Shown: piece by piece, positions 7,633-15,806 of the stretch
How positions within the stretch are numbered: the stretch's first letter is position 1
How the letters are laid out: the number at the start of each line of letters is the position of its first letter
Origin: Deltaproteobacteria bacterium
GTDB lineage: Bacteria > Myxococcota_A > UBA9160 > UBA4427
DNA: 64,000 bases
Direction: 5' to 3'
NCBI GenBank assembly: GCA_029261855.1
Contig: JAJDAN010000021.1
Location: forward strand, 124,001 to 188,000
Program-made: the position numbers and the translations under genes
Notes under the pieces: generated by a model
What the model was told of the DNA's origin: nothing
Databases searched by the model: none
What the model saw: the letters and a program-made list of their open reading frames with translations, nothing else

Positions 7633-8775
7633 TCAGCTCCGACAAAGCAGCAGCGCGCTCGTCGGAACGCCCGCGCCACTGGTCACCAGGGAGATCTCGG
7701 CGTCGGGCACCTGGCTGGTGGAGGTACCGCGAATCTGACGCACGCCCTCGAGGATCAGGTTGAAGCCATGGACGTACGCCTCCGAAAGGCCGCCGCCGCT
7801 GGTATTGAAAGGCAGGCGGCCGTCCGGCCACTCGAGGGCGCCGCCGGCAGCGAACGGTCCGCTCTCGCCGGCCTTACAGAAGCCGTACTCCTCGACCGAC
7901 AGCAGCACGAGCGGTGTGAATGCGTCGTAGAACTGCGCACAGTCCACGTCTGCGGGGGTCACACCGGACGCACCGAACAGGTCGCGGGCCGCCCAGGTCG
8001 AAGGCGTCTTCAAGAAGTGCGGTCCGTGGTAGTCGGTCATGACGGTGTGCTCGGGCCCCATGCCCTGGGATGCCGCCAGCACCACCGCGGGGGGCTGCCG
8101 CAGATCCCGGGCACGCTCGGCAGAGGTCACGACGACCGCGAGCGCGCCGTCGGTCTCCAGACAGCAGTCGAACTTCCGCAGCGGCTCCGAGATCATTCGC
8201 GAAGCCTGATGGTCTGCCAGGGTCATCGGGTCGCGCATCAGCGCCCGGGGGTTGCGGACGGCGTGCTTGCGCGCGGCCACGGCCACGGCCCCGAACTGCT
8301 CGCTCGTCGTGCCGTACTCGTGCATGTGGCGCCGCGCGAGCATCGCGATCTGGTCGACCGGCCGAACCAGGCCGTAGGGTGCCGTGAACTGGGCGTCACC
8401 GGGAACGCCCTGCCCCGTCGCGGCCCAGGGACGTCCGCCCGAGCCCCGGTTGCGCGCGCGCCAGCACACGACGACCGACGCCTGTCCGGCCGCGATCGCC
8501 ATGGCGGCGTGGGCCACGGTCGCGCACCCAGCGCCGCCGCCGTAGGCGATGGAGCTGAAGAAGCGAAGGTTCGGGAGCCCGAGGTTGCGGGCGATGTCGA
8601 CCTCGCTGGTCGCCTCCATGTCGAAGCGCACGAGACCGTCGACCTCACCGGGCTCGAGGCCCGCGTCCTGCAGGGCCGTGCGAATCGCCTCCAGGGCGGC
8701 GGTGCGCTCCGGGCGGCCGAGCTTCTTTGCGAACTCGGTCTGTCCGATCCCGACGATGGCCGCAGCCCTTCGCAT
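7633..8775 (-). CDS. Ltp-type (SCP-x) thiolase-superfamily protein without nucleophilic Cys
   Basis: A 380-residue thiolase fold protein (VGIGQTEFAKKLGR at the N-terminus, GGGAGCATVAHAAMAI in the nucleophile loop, HMHEYGTTSEQFG, and QFYDAFTPLVLLSVEEYGFC). When the nucleophile loop is lined up by its helix, the position of the usual acyl-enzyme Cys is Gly; the Cys seen lies four residues later. This matches Ltp-family retro-aldolases, which use Tyr residues including one in a YDSFT-like motif. With the adjacent DUF35 protein it probably forms a carbon-carbon cleaving complex acting on a beta-hydroxyacyl-CoA. A TATGAA box sits 6 bases before the ATG at 8775, suggesting a leaderless operon start. 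Confidence 0.85.
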   Translation of the reverse strand: MRRAAAIVGIGQTEFAKKLGRPERTAALEAIRTALQDAGLEPGEVDGLVRFDMEATSEVDIARNLGLPNLRFFSSIAYGGGAGCATVAHAAMAIAAGQASVVVCWRARNRGSGGRPWAATGQGVPGDAQFTAPYGLVRPVDQIAMLARRHMHEYGTTSEQFGAVAVAARKHAVRNPRALMRDPMTLADHQASRMISEPLRKFDCCLETDGALAVVVTSAERARDLRQPPAVVLAASQGMGPEHTVMTDYHGPHFLKTPSTWAARDLFGASGVTPADVDCAQFYDAFTPLVLLSVEEYGFCKAGESGPFAAGGALEWPDGRLPFNTSGGGLSEAYVHGFNLILEGVRQIRGTSTSQVPDAEISLVTSGAGVPTSALLLCRS

Positions 8776-8882
8776 CCGGGATTCATACGCGGGTCACCCA
8801 CCCGGTGCAACTACTCTTCGGCAGTCTCCGGATGCCGCGCGGGGCGCCCCGTCGCGGGCTCCCGGCCACGCATTGGAGTCGC

Positions 8883-8915
8883 GCCCTGATCCGAATGACG
8901 GATCAGGGCTAGCGT
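8883..8915 (+). promoter_or_regulatory. 11-bp inverted repeat abutting a -10 box
   Basis: Perfect arms GCCCTGATCCG (8883-8893) and CGGATCAGGGC (8899-8909) are separated by five bases. The repeat ends directly against TAGCGT (8910-8915), which lies 9 bases before the ATG at 8925. The repeat therefore covers the whole -35 to -10 spacer of a leaderless promoter, the expected place for a repressor operator. A transcribed hairpin is less likely because it precedes the inferred start site. Confidence 0.55.
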
Positions 8916-8924
8916 CGGCACGAC

Positions 8925-9422
8925 ATGAGCGTGCAGCGACTCTCGCACATCGGGATCTGTGTCTCCGACCTCGAACGGTCCACGGCGTTCTATCGCGACG
9001 TCTTCGGGTTCTCGCTGCTGTCGGAGCTGGAGGTCAGCGGGCCCGACGCCGAGAAGCTGCTCGACCTCGAGCCCGTCGTGCTGCAGGCGGTCTATCTCGA
9101 ACGCGACGGCACGCGACTCGAGCTGCTGCATTTCGAAGAGCCGGGGGAGACCGGCGCGCCCGGTCCGCACCCCGTGAACCGGACCGGACTCACGCATCTC
9201 TCGTTCCGGGTGGAAGACGTCGACGCCACCGCCCAGGCCGTCGCAGCGGCCGGTGGGCAGATCCTGGAGCCCTCCCGCATCGACAACCGACGCTTCCGGA
9301 CGGCCGCCGTCTTCGTCACCGACCCGGACGGACAGCGCATCGAGCTGCTCGCGGCCCCAGGCGACCCGAACGCTCTGCCCGGCGTCCGCGGGACGCCACC
9401 GCAGGATGAGACTAGCCGCTGA
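8925..9422 (+). CDS. VOC-fold protein, methylmalonyl-CoA epimerase-like
   Basis: A 165-residue vicinal-oxygen-chelate protein with two paired beta-alpha-beta modules. The first begins LSHIGICVSDLERSTAFY and the second has THLSFRVEDVDA, with metal-type residues His (LSHIG), Glu (RLELLHFEEPG), His (LTHLSF) and Glu (GQRIELL). This pattern fits glyoxalase I or acyl-CoA epimerase-like enzymes. It is transcribed alone, diverging from the Ltp-thiolase operon, from a promoter spanned by a perfect inverted repeat. Its last 11 bases overlap the convergent glycosyltransferase gene. The exact reaction is unknown. Confidence 0.85.
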   Translation: MSVQRLSHIGICVSDLERSTAFYRDVFGFSLLSELEVSGPDAEKLLDLEPVVLQAVYLERDGTRLELLHFEEPGETGAPGPHPVNRTGLTHLSFRVEDVDATAQAVAAAGGQILEPSRIDNRRFRTAAVFVTDPDGQRIELLAAPGDPNALPGVRGTPPQDETSR

Positions 9423-10602
9423 GCAGGGGCGCAAAGACCTCGTCGTGGATGCGTCGCCCGATGTTCTCCCAGGAGTACTGCCGGGCGTGGTCCGCAATGA
9501 AGGCTTCGTCCCAATCCGTCGTGAGCGCGCGCCGCATCAAGGTGGTCAGGCTGTCGAGGTCCTTCGGGGGTCCGTACAGCCCGAGACGCTCGTCCACCAG
9601 CACGGCACTCACGCCACCCACGTCCGATCCGATGTACGGGCGGCCGCAGCCCAGCGCCTCGAACATCACCGTCGGGTTCCCTTCCGAGTGGCTGTAGAGG
9701 ACCACCGCGTTGCTGGCACGCATGAACTGCAGGATCACGTCGGGCGGTCGCATCCCGAGCACCTGAACGTCTTGGTCGAGGCCCCGCTCTCGGATCCGCT
9801 TCGCGATGCGGCCCTCGGAAAGGTCTTCACCCAGCATCAGCAGCAGCGGACGGCCCGGCGCTTCGAGGCGCGCGAGGGCATCCAGCAGGATGAGAGGGTC
9901 CTTGCGCTCGACCCAGCGCGCCACGGAAACGAAGATCGGCCGCTCGAGGGGTAGCCCGAGTGCGGCGCGTTCTTCGTCTCGCGATCGGGTCGGAACGCGG
10001 CCCGCGTCGAAGCCGTTCGGGATGTAGTGGATGGGACGGTCCGTGCCGGACTCTTCCCGGATCTGCTCGATGTCGTTCGGGTTGACGCGGATGAGGACGT
10101 CGTTCTCTCGCAGCGCGGCGAGGGTGTCCCAGGTGCCGGCGCGAATCGCGCGCAGGATACCGTCATGATTCTCGTGCACCGTCAGAACGGAAGGCACTCC
10201 GTACTCGCGACCGATGCGGGCGCCGTGCCAGCCGAACTGCTCGGTCATGTGCGAGTGGACCAGATCGAACCCGACGGCGTGCTTCGCGAGGGTGCGACGG
10301 ATCGCCGGGTACAAGCCGCGCGCGCGATCACTTCCCGGCACCCGACCCGCCCAGGGCGGGAACCCGGCGAATCGCACCTTCACGTTCCCGAACGCGTAGT
10401 CCTGGCAGAGCATCCGCAGCCGCAGCTTCTCCCAGACGCGACCGACGGGACGCATCCATACCGGGAAGTACGGGATGGGCGCGACCACCGTGATCTCGTC
10501 GAAGTAGGGCTGCAGGCACTTCACCTGCTGGTGGACGAAGGTGTACTCGGCGCTTTCGAAGTGCTCGTCCGAGTAGCGGCTCACCACGAGCAATCGGGCC
10601 AT
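9412..10602 (-). CDS. GT4-family glycosyltransferase
   Basis: A GT-B fold retaining glycosyltransferase of 396 residues, cytosolic or membrane-associated, probably adding a sugar to a cell-surface glycan or lipid. The N-terminal acceptor half includes DLVHSHMTEQFG. The C-terminal donor half has FVSVARWVERKDP, the UDP-sugar binding region VQVLGMRPPDVI and the GT4 E-x7-E motif HSEGNPTVMFEALGCG. The ATG at 10602 lies 6 bases behind TAGGCT, so it seems to have its own leaderless promoter and is not clearly part of the upstream acyl-CoA operon. Its 3' end overlaps the convergent VOC gene by 11 bases. Confidence 0.9.
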   Translation of the reverse strand: MARLLVVSRYSDEHFESAEYTFVHQQVKCLQPYFDEITVVAPIPYFPVWMRPVGRVWEKLRLRMLCQDYAFGNVKVRFAGFPPWAGRVPGSDRARGLYPAIRRTLAKHAVGFDLVHSHMTEQFGWHGARIGREYGVPSVLTVHENHDGILRAIRAGTWDTLAALRENDVLIRVNPNDIEQIREESGTDRPIHYIPNGFDAGRVPTRSRDEERAALGLPLERPIFVSVARWVERKDPLILLDALARLEAPGRPLLLMLGEDLSEGRIAKRIRERGLDQDVQVLGMRPPDVILQFMRASNAVVLYSHSEGNPTVMFEALGCGRPYIGSDVGGVSAVLVDERLGLYGPPKDLDSLTTLMRRALTTDWDEAFIADHARQYSWENIGRRIHDEVFAPLLSG

Positions 10603-10608
10603 GGCCGC

Positions 10609-10614
10609 AGCCTA
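10609..10614 (-). promoter_or_regulatory. -10 box of leaderless glycosyltransferase transcript
   Basis: TAGGCT on the minus strand sits 6 bases before the ATG at 10602, with no ribosome site between. The same hexamer at the same spacing precedes the genes starting at 43689 (6 bases) and 1901 (7 bases). Confidence 0.4.
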
Positions 10615-10630
10615 CCCGCCCGGCCCGGGC

Positions 10631-11626
10631 TTACGCCAGCCCGCGGAGGGTCTCCTCGAGTATGCCGCGCTGCTCGCCCGCAGCTGCCGCGCTCGGCAAG
10701 ATCGAGATCACGGGCGTCGCGACGCCCGCCTCCCGGAAGGCTTCGATCTTCTCGCGACAGGCGGCAGGGCGACCGTGCACGAAGAGAGCGTCGACGAGTT
10801 CGTCGGGCACGGCGGCGACAGCGGCCTTGCGATCGCCCGCCGTCCAGGCGCGAAGGATCGGCGCGAGCATCTCGCCGCGACCGAGCCAGTCCGACATGGC
10901 CGCATAGGCGGGCACGCTGAGGTAGGCGGCGATCAGACGCCGGCATACCGCCCGGGCGCGGTCAGCGTCCGGATCGGGCAGGACCCCGATGCGCAGCACC
11001 ACGTCCGGCGGGTCGGCCGCCCGACCCAGCGCGTCTCGGATGCGGGACAGGTCCGCGGGGCCCACCAGGCTCAGCATCACGCCGTCTGCCTCGCGGCCCG
11101 CGAGCCGCAGCATGTCCGGACGCAGGGCCGCCAGATAGATGGGGACCGCCTGCTGGGGCGGCCGTTCCAGCTGGAATCCATGGCAACCGAAGCTCTCATA
11201 GTCTTCATCGATGCGCTCCCCGGCGAGCGCATGACGCAGGAAGCGCAGGCTGTCCCGCACCCGGGCGAAGGGGCGCTCGAAGGGGACCGCGTTCCAGCCC
11301 GTCACCATCGTCTCGGAAGAGCTTCCGATCCCGAGCACGAAGCGACCGGGCGCGGCCTCCGCCAGCGCCGCCGCACTCTGGGCCAGCAGGGCCGGGCCCC
11401 GCGCGAAGACCGAAGCGATCGCCGTGCCGAGGCGCAGCTCGGGTGCCCACGCCGCCACCATTGCCAGGGGTGTGAAGGCGTCGAAGCCCGATGTCTCCAT
11501 CGTCCAGCAATCCGTGTAACCGAGATCGACGACCCGCCGCAGCCAGTCCTGGTGTCGCGCCAGCGGCACCCCGGGCAGCGGCACCGTAATGCCGAGCCGA
11601 CGACGTCCCGTCACCGCGTCGCGCAT
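10631..11626 (-). CDS. LLM-class (luciferase-like) flavin/F420 oxidoreductase
   Basis: A 331-residue TIM-barrel protein of the bacterial luciferase-like superfamily. It shows the opening strand LGITVPLPG, the ELRLGTAIASVFARGP segment and GRFVLGIGSS, which together are typical of F420-dependent or FMN-dependent LLM enzymes of CoA-linked catabolic clusters. It would oxidise or reduce an intermediate with F420 or flavin; which cofactor cannot be decided here. It starts 7 bases after the stop of the Zn-dehydrogenase and ends the minus-strand acyl-CoA operon. The ATG at 11626 has only a weak ribosome site, consistent with coupling. Confidence 0.85.
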   Translation of the reverse strand: MRDAVTGRRRLGITVPLPGVPLARHQDWLRRVVDLGYTDCWTMETSGFDAFTPLAMVAAWAPELRLGTAIASVFARGPALLAQSAAALAEAAPGRFVLGIGSSSETMVTGWNAVPFERPFARVRDSLRFLRHALAGERIDEDYESFGCHGFQLERPPQQAVPIYLAALRPDMLRLAGREADGVMLSLVGPADLSRIRDALGRAADPPDVVLRIGVLPDPDADRARAVCRRLIAAYLSVPAYAAMSDWLGRGEMLAPILRAWTAGDRKAAVAAVPDELVDALFVHGRPAACREKIEAFREAGVATPVISILPSAAAAGEQRGILEETLRGLA

Positions 11627-11633
11627 CGACGGT

Positions 11634-12863
11634 TCAGTCCCGGAAGTCGAAGAGCACCTTGACGGCGCGGCTGCGACCCTGGTCGTGGCAGGTGAGGAAT
11701 GCTTCCGCGTACTCCGCCAGGGGGTATCGATGCGTGAGGATCGCCGTGCCGTCGTAGCCCCGCTCGCGCACCAGCTCGAAGTACCAGGACATGGCGTGTT
11801 GGCGGCGCCCGTCGAGCTCCTCGACCCCGAAGGCGTTCGATCCGCGCAGTGAAATCTCCTTGAAGTAGAGAGGCGTCCACTCGAAGCGATGCGGCGTCTC
11901 GACGCCGGTGACCGCGATCGTGCCGCGCGACCGCGTCACGCGCACCCCCACCTCGAGAGTCTCTGGCAGGCCGACCGAGTCGTAGACGACGTCGACGCCG
12001 CCGTTCAACATGGGCAAGCCCCGCCAGGGCTCGTGCAGCTCCGACTTCGTTAGCTCTCCGATGCGCTCGATCAGCGCCCGGGTCGGACGATGAGGCAGGA
12101 CGACGTGAGCGCCCATGCGCTCGGCCAGCTCGCTCTGGTGCGCGAAGCGAGCGACCGCCACCACCTCCACGTCCGGATGGACCAGCCGCAAGATGGGGAT
12201 CGTGAGCAACCCGAGGGTGCCGCAGCCGTAGATCAGCACCCGGCCGCCGGCAGGGGGCGGATTGTGGAGCACCGCGTGCAGCGACACCGAGAACGGGTCC
12301 GCCAGGACGGCCTGCTCGTCAGTCACGTCGTCGGGGATCGGGATGCACATGGACTCGTGTGCGGGCACGCGCGGCGCAAAGCCTCCCGTCGCGTCCCGCG
12401 AGTTCCCCGTGTGGATCCCGGGCTCGAGACGTCCGCGGGTGAAGCCTTCGCACTGGGCGTAGTCGCCCTGCTCGCACCATCTGCAGGGCGGCAGGCCGCG
12501 CGGCGCGCACGAGAGCCACGGGTTCAAGACGACGCGCTCCCCCACACGCCGCTCCCGGACACCAGGCCCCACCTCCTGGATCACACCGACGACTTCGTGT
12601 CCGAGAACCTGGGGGAACGAGATGACCGATGTCATCGGATTGTCCGTCGCACCGTTCAGGAACACCTGCTTGTAGTCGCTCCCGCACAGCCCGCAGAGCC
12701 TCGTGCGGATGCGCACCCAGTCGTCACCGGGGAGCGGGGCTTCTTCCACTTCGCGCAGGGAGATGGGCGCAGTTCGCGCCACGTACGCCCGGGGCGAGAC
12801 CATCCCCATCAACTTCGTGAACGCGAGACGCGGAATGCTCTGATCGAAGACGAGAGCTTGCAT
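11634..12863 (-). CDS. Zinc-binding MDR dehydrogenase
   Basis: A 409-residue alcohol dehydrogenase-like protein with a longer N-terminus than the paralogue at 3188. It has the catalytic-zinc motif LCGLCGSDYKQ, the GHEVVG motif, a Cys-rich structural zinc loop (LSCAPRGLPPCRWCEQGDYAQC) and the nucleotide-binding YGCGTLGLLTI. Spacing within the Cys loop is unusual (a long insertion before CRWC), so the structural zinc may be altered. The ATG at 12863 shares one base with the stop of the upstream acyl-CoA dehydrogenase (TGATG). Probable role: oxidation of an alcohol produced in the same pathway. Confidence 0.87.
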   Translation of the reverse strand: MQALVFDQSIPRLAFTKLMGMVSPRAYVARTAPISLREVEEAPLPGDDWVRIRTRLCGLCGSDYKQVFLNGATDNPMTSVISFPQVLGHEVVGVIQEVGPGVRERRVGERVVLNPWLSCAPRGLPPCRWCEQGDYAQCEGFTRGRLEPGIHTGNSRDATGGFAPRVPAHESMCIPIPDDVTDEQAVLADPFSVSLHAVLHNPPPAGGRVLIYGCGTLGLLTIPILRLVHPDVEVVAVARFAHQSELAERMGAHVVLPHRPTRALIERIGELTKSELHEPWRGLPMLNGGVDVVYDSVGLPETLEVGVRVTRSRGTIAVTGVETPHRFEWTPLYFKEISLRGSNAFGVEELDGRRQHAMSWYFELVRERGYDGTAILTHRYPLAEYAEAFLTCHDQGRSRAVKVLFDFRD

Positions 12864-13984
12864 CAGGCACGCCCTCCCAGGCCGAGGCCCTTGCGCGCGA
12901 CGACGCCACGCATGACTTCCGAGGTACCACCTCCGATGGTCTCCCACAGACTCTGCCGCCACAGCAGCGAAGGACGAACGCCTTCGACCAGCGCCTCGGG
13001 CCCCGCGAGATCCACGACCGCGCGGGCGATCTCCTGGCAGACCACGCTGTGGGCGACCTTGTTGGCCGCCGCCTCCACCACCGCGGGCAGGCCCTTCTGC
13101 ATGGCGTCGAGCACCCGCAGGCCATGCATTTCCACTTCGAGCACCCGGACCGCGAGATCGGCCATGCGACGGACCACGTGCGGATCATCGGCGAGCCCCT
13201 GCTCGCGCACCCACGCGTTCATCTCTTCGAGATCGCGCCGGACCCGGCCCGGAGGAAACTGGATGTGACGCTCGTCCGCGAGAGCCTCGCTCATCAGTGC
13301 CCAGGCCCCGTCCTCGGGCCCCACTCGGTTCTCGACGGGCACCTCGACGTCCTCGAGCAGCACCTCGTTGAGCTGCTCGCCGTCGAGGGTGGGATGCGGG
13401 GTCAGCTGCACGCCGGGGGCATCGATGTCGACGATCAGCAACGAGAGTCCGCGCCCCCGACTCTCGGAGCTTCCGGTGCGACACAGCAGCCAGAGACAAT
13501 CCATGTCCTGGGCGTAGGACTGCCAGATCTTTCGCCCGTTCACCACGTAGCGCTCGCCCTGCCGCGACGCCCGGGTCCGCAAGCTGGCGAGATCGGATCC
13601 GGCCTCGGGCTCGGAATAGGCCAGCGAGAAGTGCAGGTGCCCAGACCGGATCGGGGGCAACCAGCGCGCGTGCTGCTCCGCGCTTCCGTGACGGATCAGG
13701 GTTCGGGCGACGATCCCGGCGGCCAGCGGATTCCGGGCCGCCCGGGCGTACGCGACTTCGTCCCACAGCAGGAACTCCATCACGGCGCTGGCGTCGCTGC
13801 CGCCATGCTCCCGGGGCCAGGCAAGGGACAGCCAACCGCGTTCGCCCATGGCCTGGAACATCGCCTTGACCCGGGGCCAGACCCGCCCCTGACGGAAGAA
13901 GCCGTCGAGGTCCCGGTAGTCCGCGAGGAAGGCCCGGACCTCGTGCCGGAACGCTTCCTCCTCGCGACCGAACGCGAAGTTCAT
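12863..13984 (-). CDS. Acyl-CoA dehydrogenase
   Basis: A flavin-dependent acyl-CoA dehydrogenase of 373 residues that introduces an alpha,beta double bond into an acyl-CoA. The standard N-terminus (FGREEEAFRHEVRAFLADY) is followed by the FAD-binding YSEPEAGSDLASLRTRA and VNGRKIWQSYAQ, then LWETIGGGTSEVMRGVVA at the C-terminus. The IGGGTSE form lacks a Glu at the MCAD base position, as in enzymes that take their base from helix G. Its start overlaps the enoyl-CoA hydratase stop by four bases (ATGA), so the two are co-translated. It is one of four such dehydrogenases in this operon. Confidence 0.93.
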   Translation of the reverse strand: MNFAFGREEEAFRHEVRAFLADYRDLDGFFRQGRVWPRVKAMFQAMGERGWLSLAWPREHGGSDASAVMEFLLWDEVAYARAARNPLAAGIVARTLIRHGSAEQHARWLPPIRSGHLHFSLAYSEPEAGSDLASLRTRASRQGERYVVNGRKIWQSYAQDMDCLWLLCRTGSSESRGRGLSLLIVDIDAPGVQLTPHPTLDGEQLNEVLLEDVEVPVENRVGPEDGAWALMSEALADERHIQFPPGRVRRDLEEMNAWVREQGLADDPHVVRRMADLAVRVLEVEMHGLRVLDAMQKGLPAVVEAAANKVAHSVVCQEIARAVVDLAGPEALVEGVRPSLLWRQSLWETIGGGTSEVMRGVVARKGLGLGGRA

Positions 13985-14823
13985 GACTCGTCCTCGACCC
14001 GGGCGTTGGGGTCCGGGTTCCAGCGCGGCGCGCGCTTCTCGCCGAAGGCGCGCGGTCCTTCGCGGAAGTCGGGATGACCCCAGTGCAGGCGCAGCAGCGC
14101 CCAGGCCTGCTCGAGAGCTTGTGTGTAGCCCCGTTCGAGCGAGCCCCAGACCGCCTGCTTCGAGAGCGCCATGGCGTGCGGCGAGTTCGCGAGCATCGCC
14201 TCGGCCATCTCGTTCGCGCAGTCGGCGAGATCCGCGGGGGTCTCGACCAGTTCGTCCACCAGCCCCAGCTGGAAGCCGCGCTCCGCCGATAGCCGATACG
14301 CGCGCCCCATCAGGGTCATCCGCAGCGCGGTGCCGAGCGGCAGTCGCTTCGCGAGCCCGACGTTTTCGAGAGCCCCGACCATGCCCACATTCACGTGGGT
14401 GTCGGTGAAGGCCGCGTTGCGCGATGCGATCACGATGTCCGCGTCGACGACGAAGTGATGACCGCCACCGACGCAGAGGCCATTGACGCAGCAGATGACC
14501 GGCTTCCAGACCCGGTTCTGGTAGGGCGACCAGTGCACCGCGTCCGCCAACGGCCGATTCGCGAAGACCTCGCTGGCTTCGTCGCCTTCGGCCTCGCTCA
14601 CGTCGAAACCCGTACAGAAGTGCCGATCGCCGCTGGCCTTCACGATGGCGACCCGGATCCAGGGGTCGTCCCGCACCTCGCGCCAGATCTCCCGGACCAC
14701 GGGCTGCACACGCGGAGTCAGGGAGTTCCCGCGTTCCGGGCGATCGAGGGTGAGGGTTGCGACGTGATTCGCACGCTCGTACCGGATCCCTTCGTGGGAT
14801 GCCTTGAGGTCGATTCCGCTCAT
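13981..14823 (-). CDS. Enoyl-CoA hydratase/isomerase (crotonase family)
   Basis: A crotonase-fold protein of 280 residues. It shows ATLTLDRPERGNSL, the first oxyanion-hole region (HFCTGFDVSE) and the second (CVNGLCVGGGHHFVVDAD, then NVGMVGALENVGLAKRL). Crotonases add water across enoyl-CoA, shift double bonds or cleave rings. The acid residues expected in true hydratases are not obvious, so a specialised reaction is possible. Both junctions overlap by four bases: its ATG (14823) with the upstream dehydrogenase stop, and its stop with the next dehydrogenase start. This indicates tight co-translation with the dehydrogenases. Confidence 0.9.
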   Translation of the reverse strand: MSGIDLKASHEGIRYERANHVATLTLDRPERGNSLTPRVQPVVREIWREVRDDPWIRVAIVKASGDRHFCTGFDVSEAEGDEASEVFANRPLADAVHWSPYQNRVWKPVICCVNGLCVGGGHHFVVDADIVIASRNAAFTDTHVNVGMVGALENVGLAKRLPLGTALRMTLMGRAYRLSAERGFQLGLVDELVETPADLADCANEMAEAMLANSPHAMALSKQAVWGSLERGYTQALEQAWALLRLHWGHPDFREGPRAFGEKRAPRWNPDPNARVEDES

Positions 14824-15806
14824 TGGGCAGCTTCCCCGTTCATGCAGCTCGTCAGGACGCGACGCGAGGCATCGGGCCCCGGCGCCGTCGAAGCCAGCTG
14901 TCGGATCCGGCGCGAAACGTGGAAGACGGGCCCCTCGAGCGTGATGCCAACGGCGCCGAAGACCTGGTGGCAGACGTGAGCGGCATCCAGCCCGGCCTGA
15001 CACGCGGACACGTGCGCGGCCGCCGCGTAGCGGCGCGAAGGCGCGTCGGCACCGGCATCCCGGTAGCAGGCCGCCGCACGGGCGAGCGTGGCGGCGGCGT
15101 CGAGTCGCATCGCGCAGTCCGCGAGCGGGTGCGCGACGGCCTGGAAATCACCGATGGGTCGTCCGAACTGCTTGCGGACGGCGGCATGAGCGCTGGCGTC
15201 GTCGACGAGTCTGCGCCCCATGGCGGCGAGCTGGGCCGCGAGCAGGGTCCGGTAGACGACCAGACCAGCCGCGGCGTCCGGTAGATCCGCGTCGCGCACA
15301 ACCGGTGCGCGCCCCCAGGTTTCGCCGCCCAACGTATCGACAGGCGTGGGAGCCGAGGCAAAGTGAACCCGGCGCACGGACTCGTCGTCGATCTCGAGCA
15401 CCACGCCCGCCTGCTCTGCGAAGGGCCACAGCCCGGCCGAGCCCACGGACACGAGCACGCTTCCCCCCGCCACCCGACTGCGTTCGGGGTCCGCGAGGAC
15501 GCGGGTCGCGAGGAAGGTTGCAGCCAGCGGGCCGGGAAAGACGGCGCGGCCCAGCGCTTCCATCGCCGCCACTGCCTCGAGTAGCCCGCCCTCGCCTTCC
15601 GGCGTCAGGACGCCGAGCACACCCAGTCCGGCGAGCTCCTGCCAGGCATCCCGCGGCACGGCACCGGTCGACTGCTTCACTGCATCGTCGTCGAATCGAT
15701 CCGCGCAGAACCGCGCGACAGCGTCTGCGATGGCCTGTTGACCCGGGTCGAAGGCGAGGTCGAAGGGGAGATCGACAGGAGGGTCCGAGGAAACGTCGAA
15801 GCTCAC
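14820..15806 (-). CDS. Short acyl-CoA dehydrogenase-like subunit (likely heteromeric)
   Basis: A 328-residue acyl-CoA dehydrogenase relative, shorter than the usual 380-400. Helical N-terminal domain: DPGQQAIADAVARFCADRF. C-terminal bundle: AVRKQFGRPIGDFQAVAHPLADCAM, then CHQVFGAVGITLEGPVFHVS. The middle beta domain is reduced and lacks the S-EP-GSD FAD motif. The C-terminus (STAPGPDA) has no Glu where the MCAD base sits. The GTG start overlaps the stop of the next short dehydrogenase (GTGA). Tandem short genes like this are known to form alpha2beta2 enzymes (ChsE1-ChsE2 type) sharing one active site. The heteromer is inferred. Confidence 0.85.
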   Translation of the reverse strand: MSFDVSSDPPVDLPFDLAFDPGQQAIADAVARFCADRFDDDAVKQSTGAVPRDAWQELAGLGVLGVLTPEGEGGLLEAVAAMEALGRAVFPGPLAATFLATRVLADPERSRVAGGSVLVSVGSAGLWPFAEQAGVVLEIDDESVRRVHFASAPTPVDTLGGETWGRAPVVRDADLPDAAAGLVVYRTLLAAQLAAMGRRLVDDASAHAAVRKQFGRPIGDFQAVAHPLADCAMRLDAAATLARAAACYRDAGADAPSRRYAAAAHVSACQAGLDAAHVCHQVFGAVGITLEGPVFHVSRRIRQLASTAPGPDASRRVLTSCMNGEAAQ

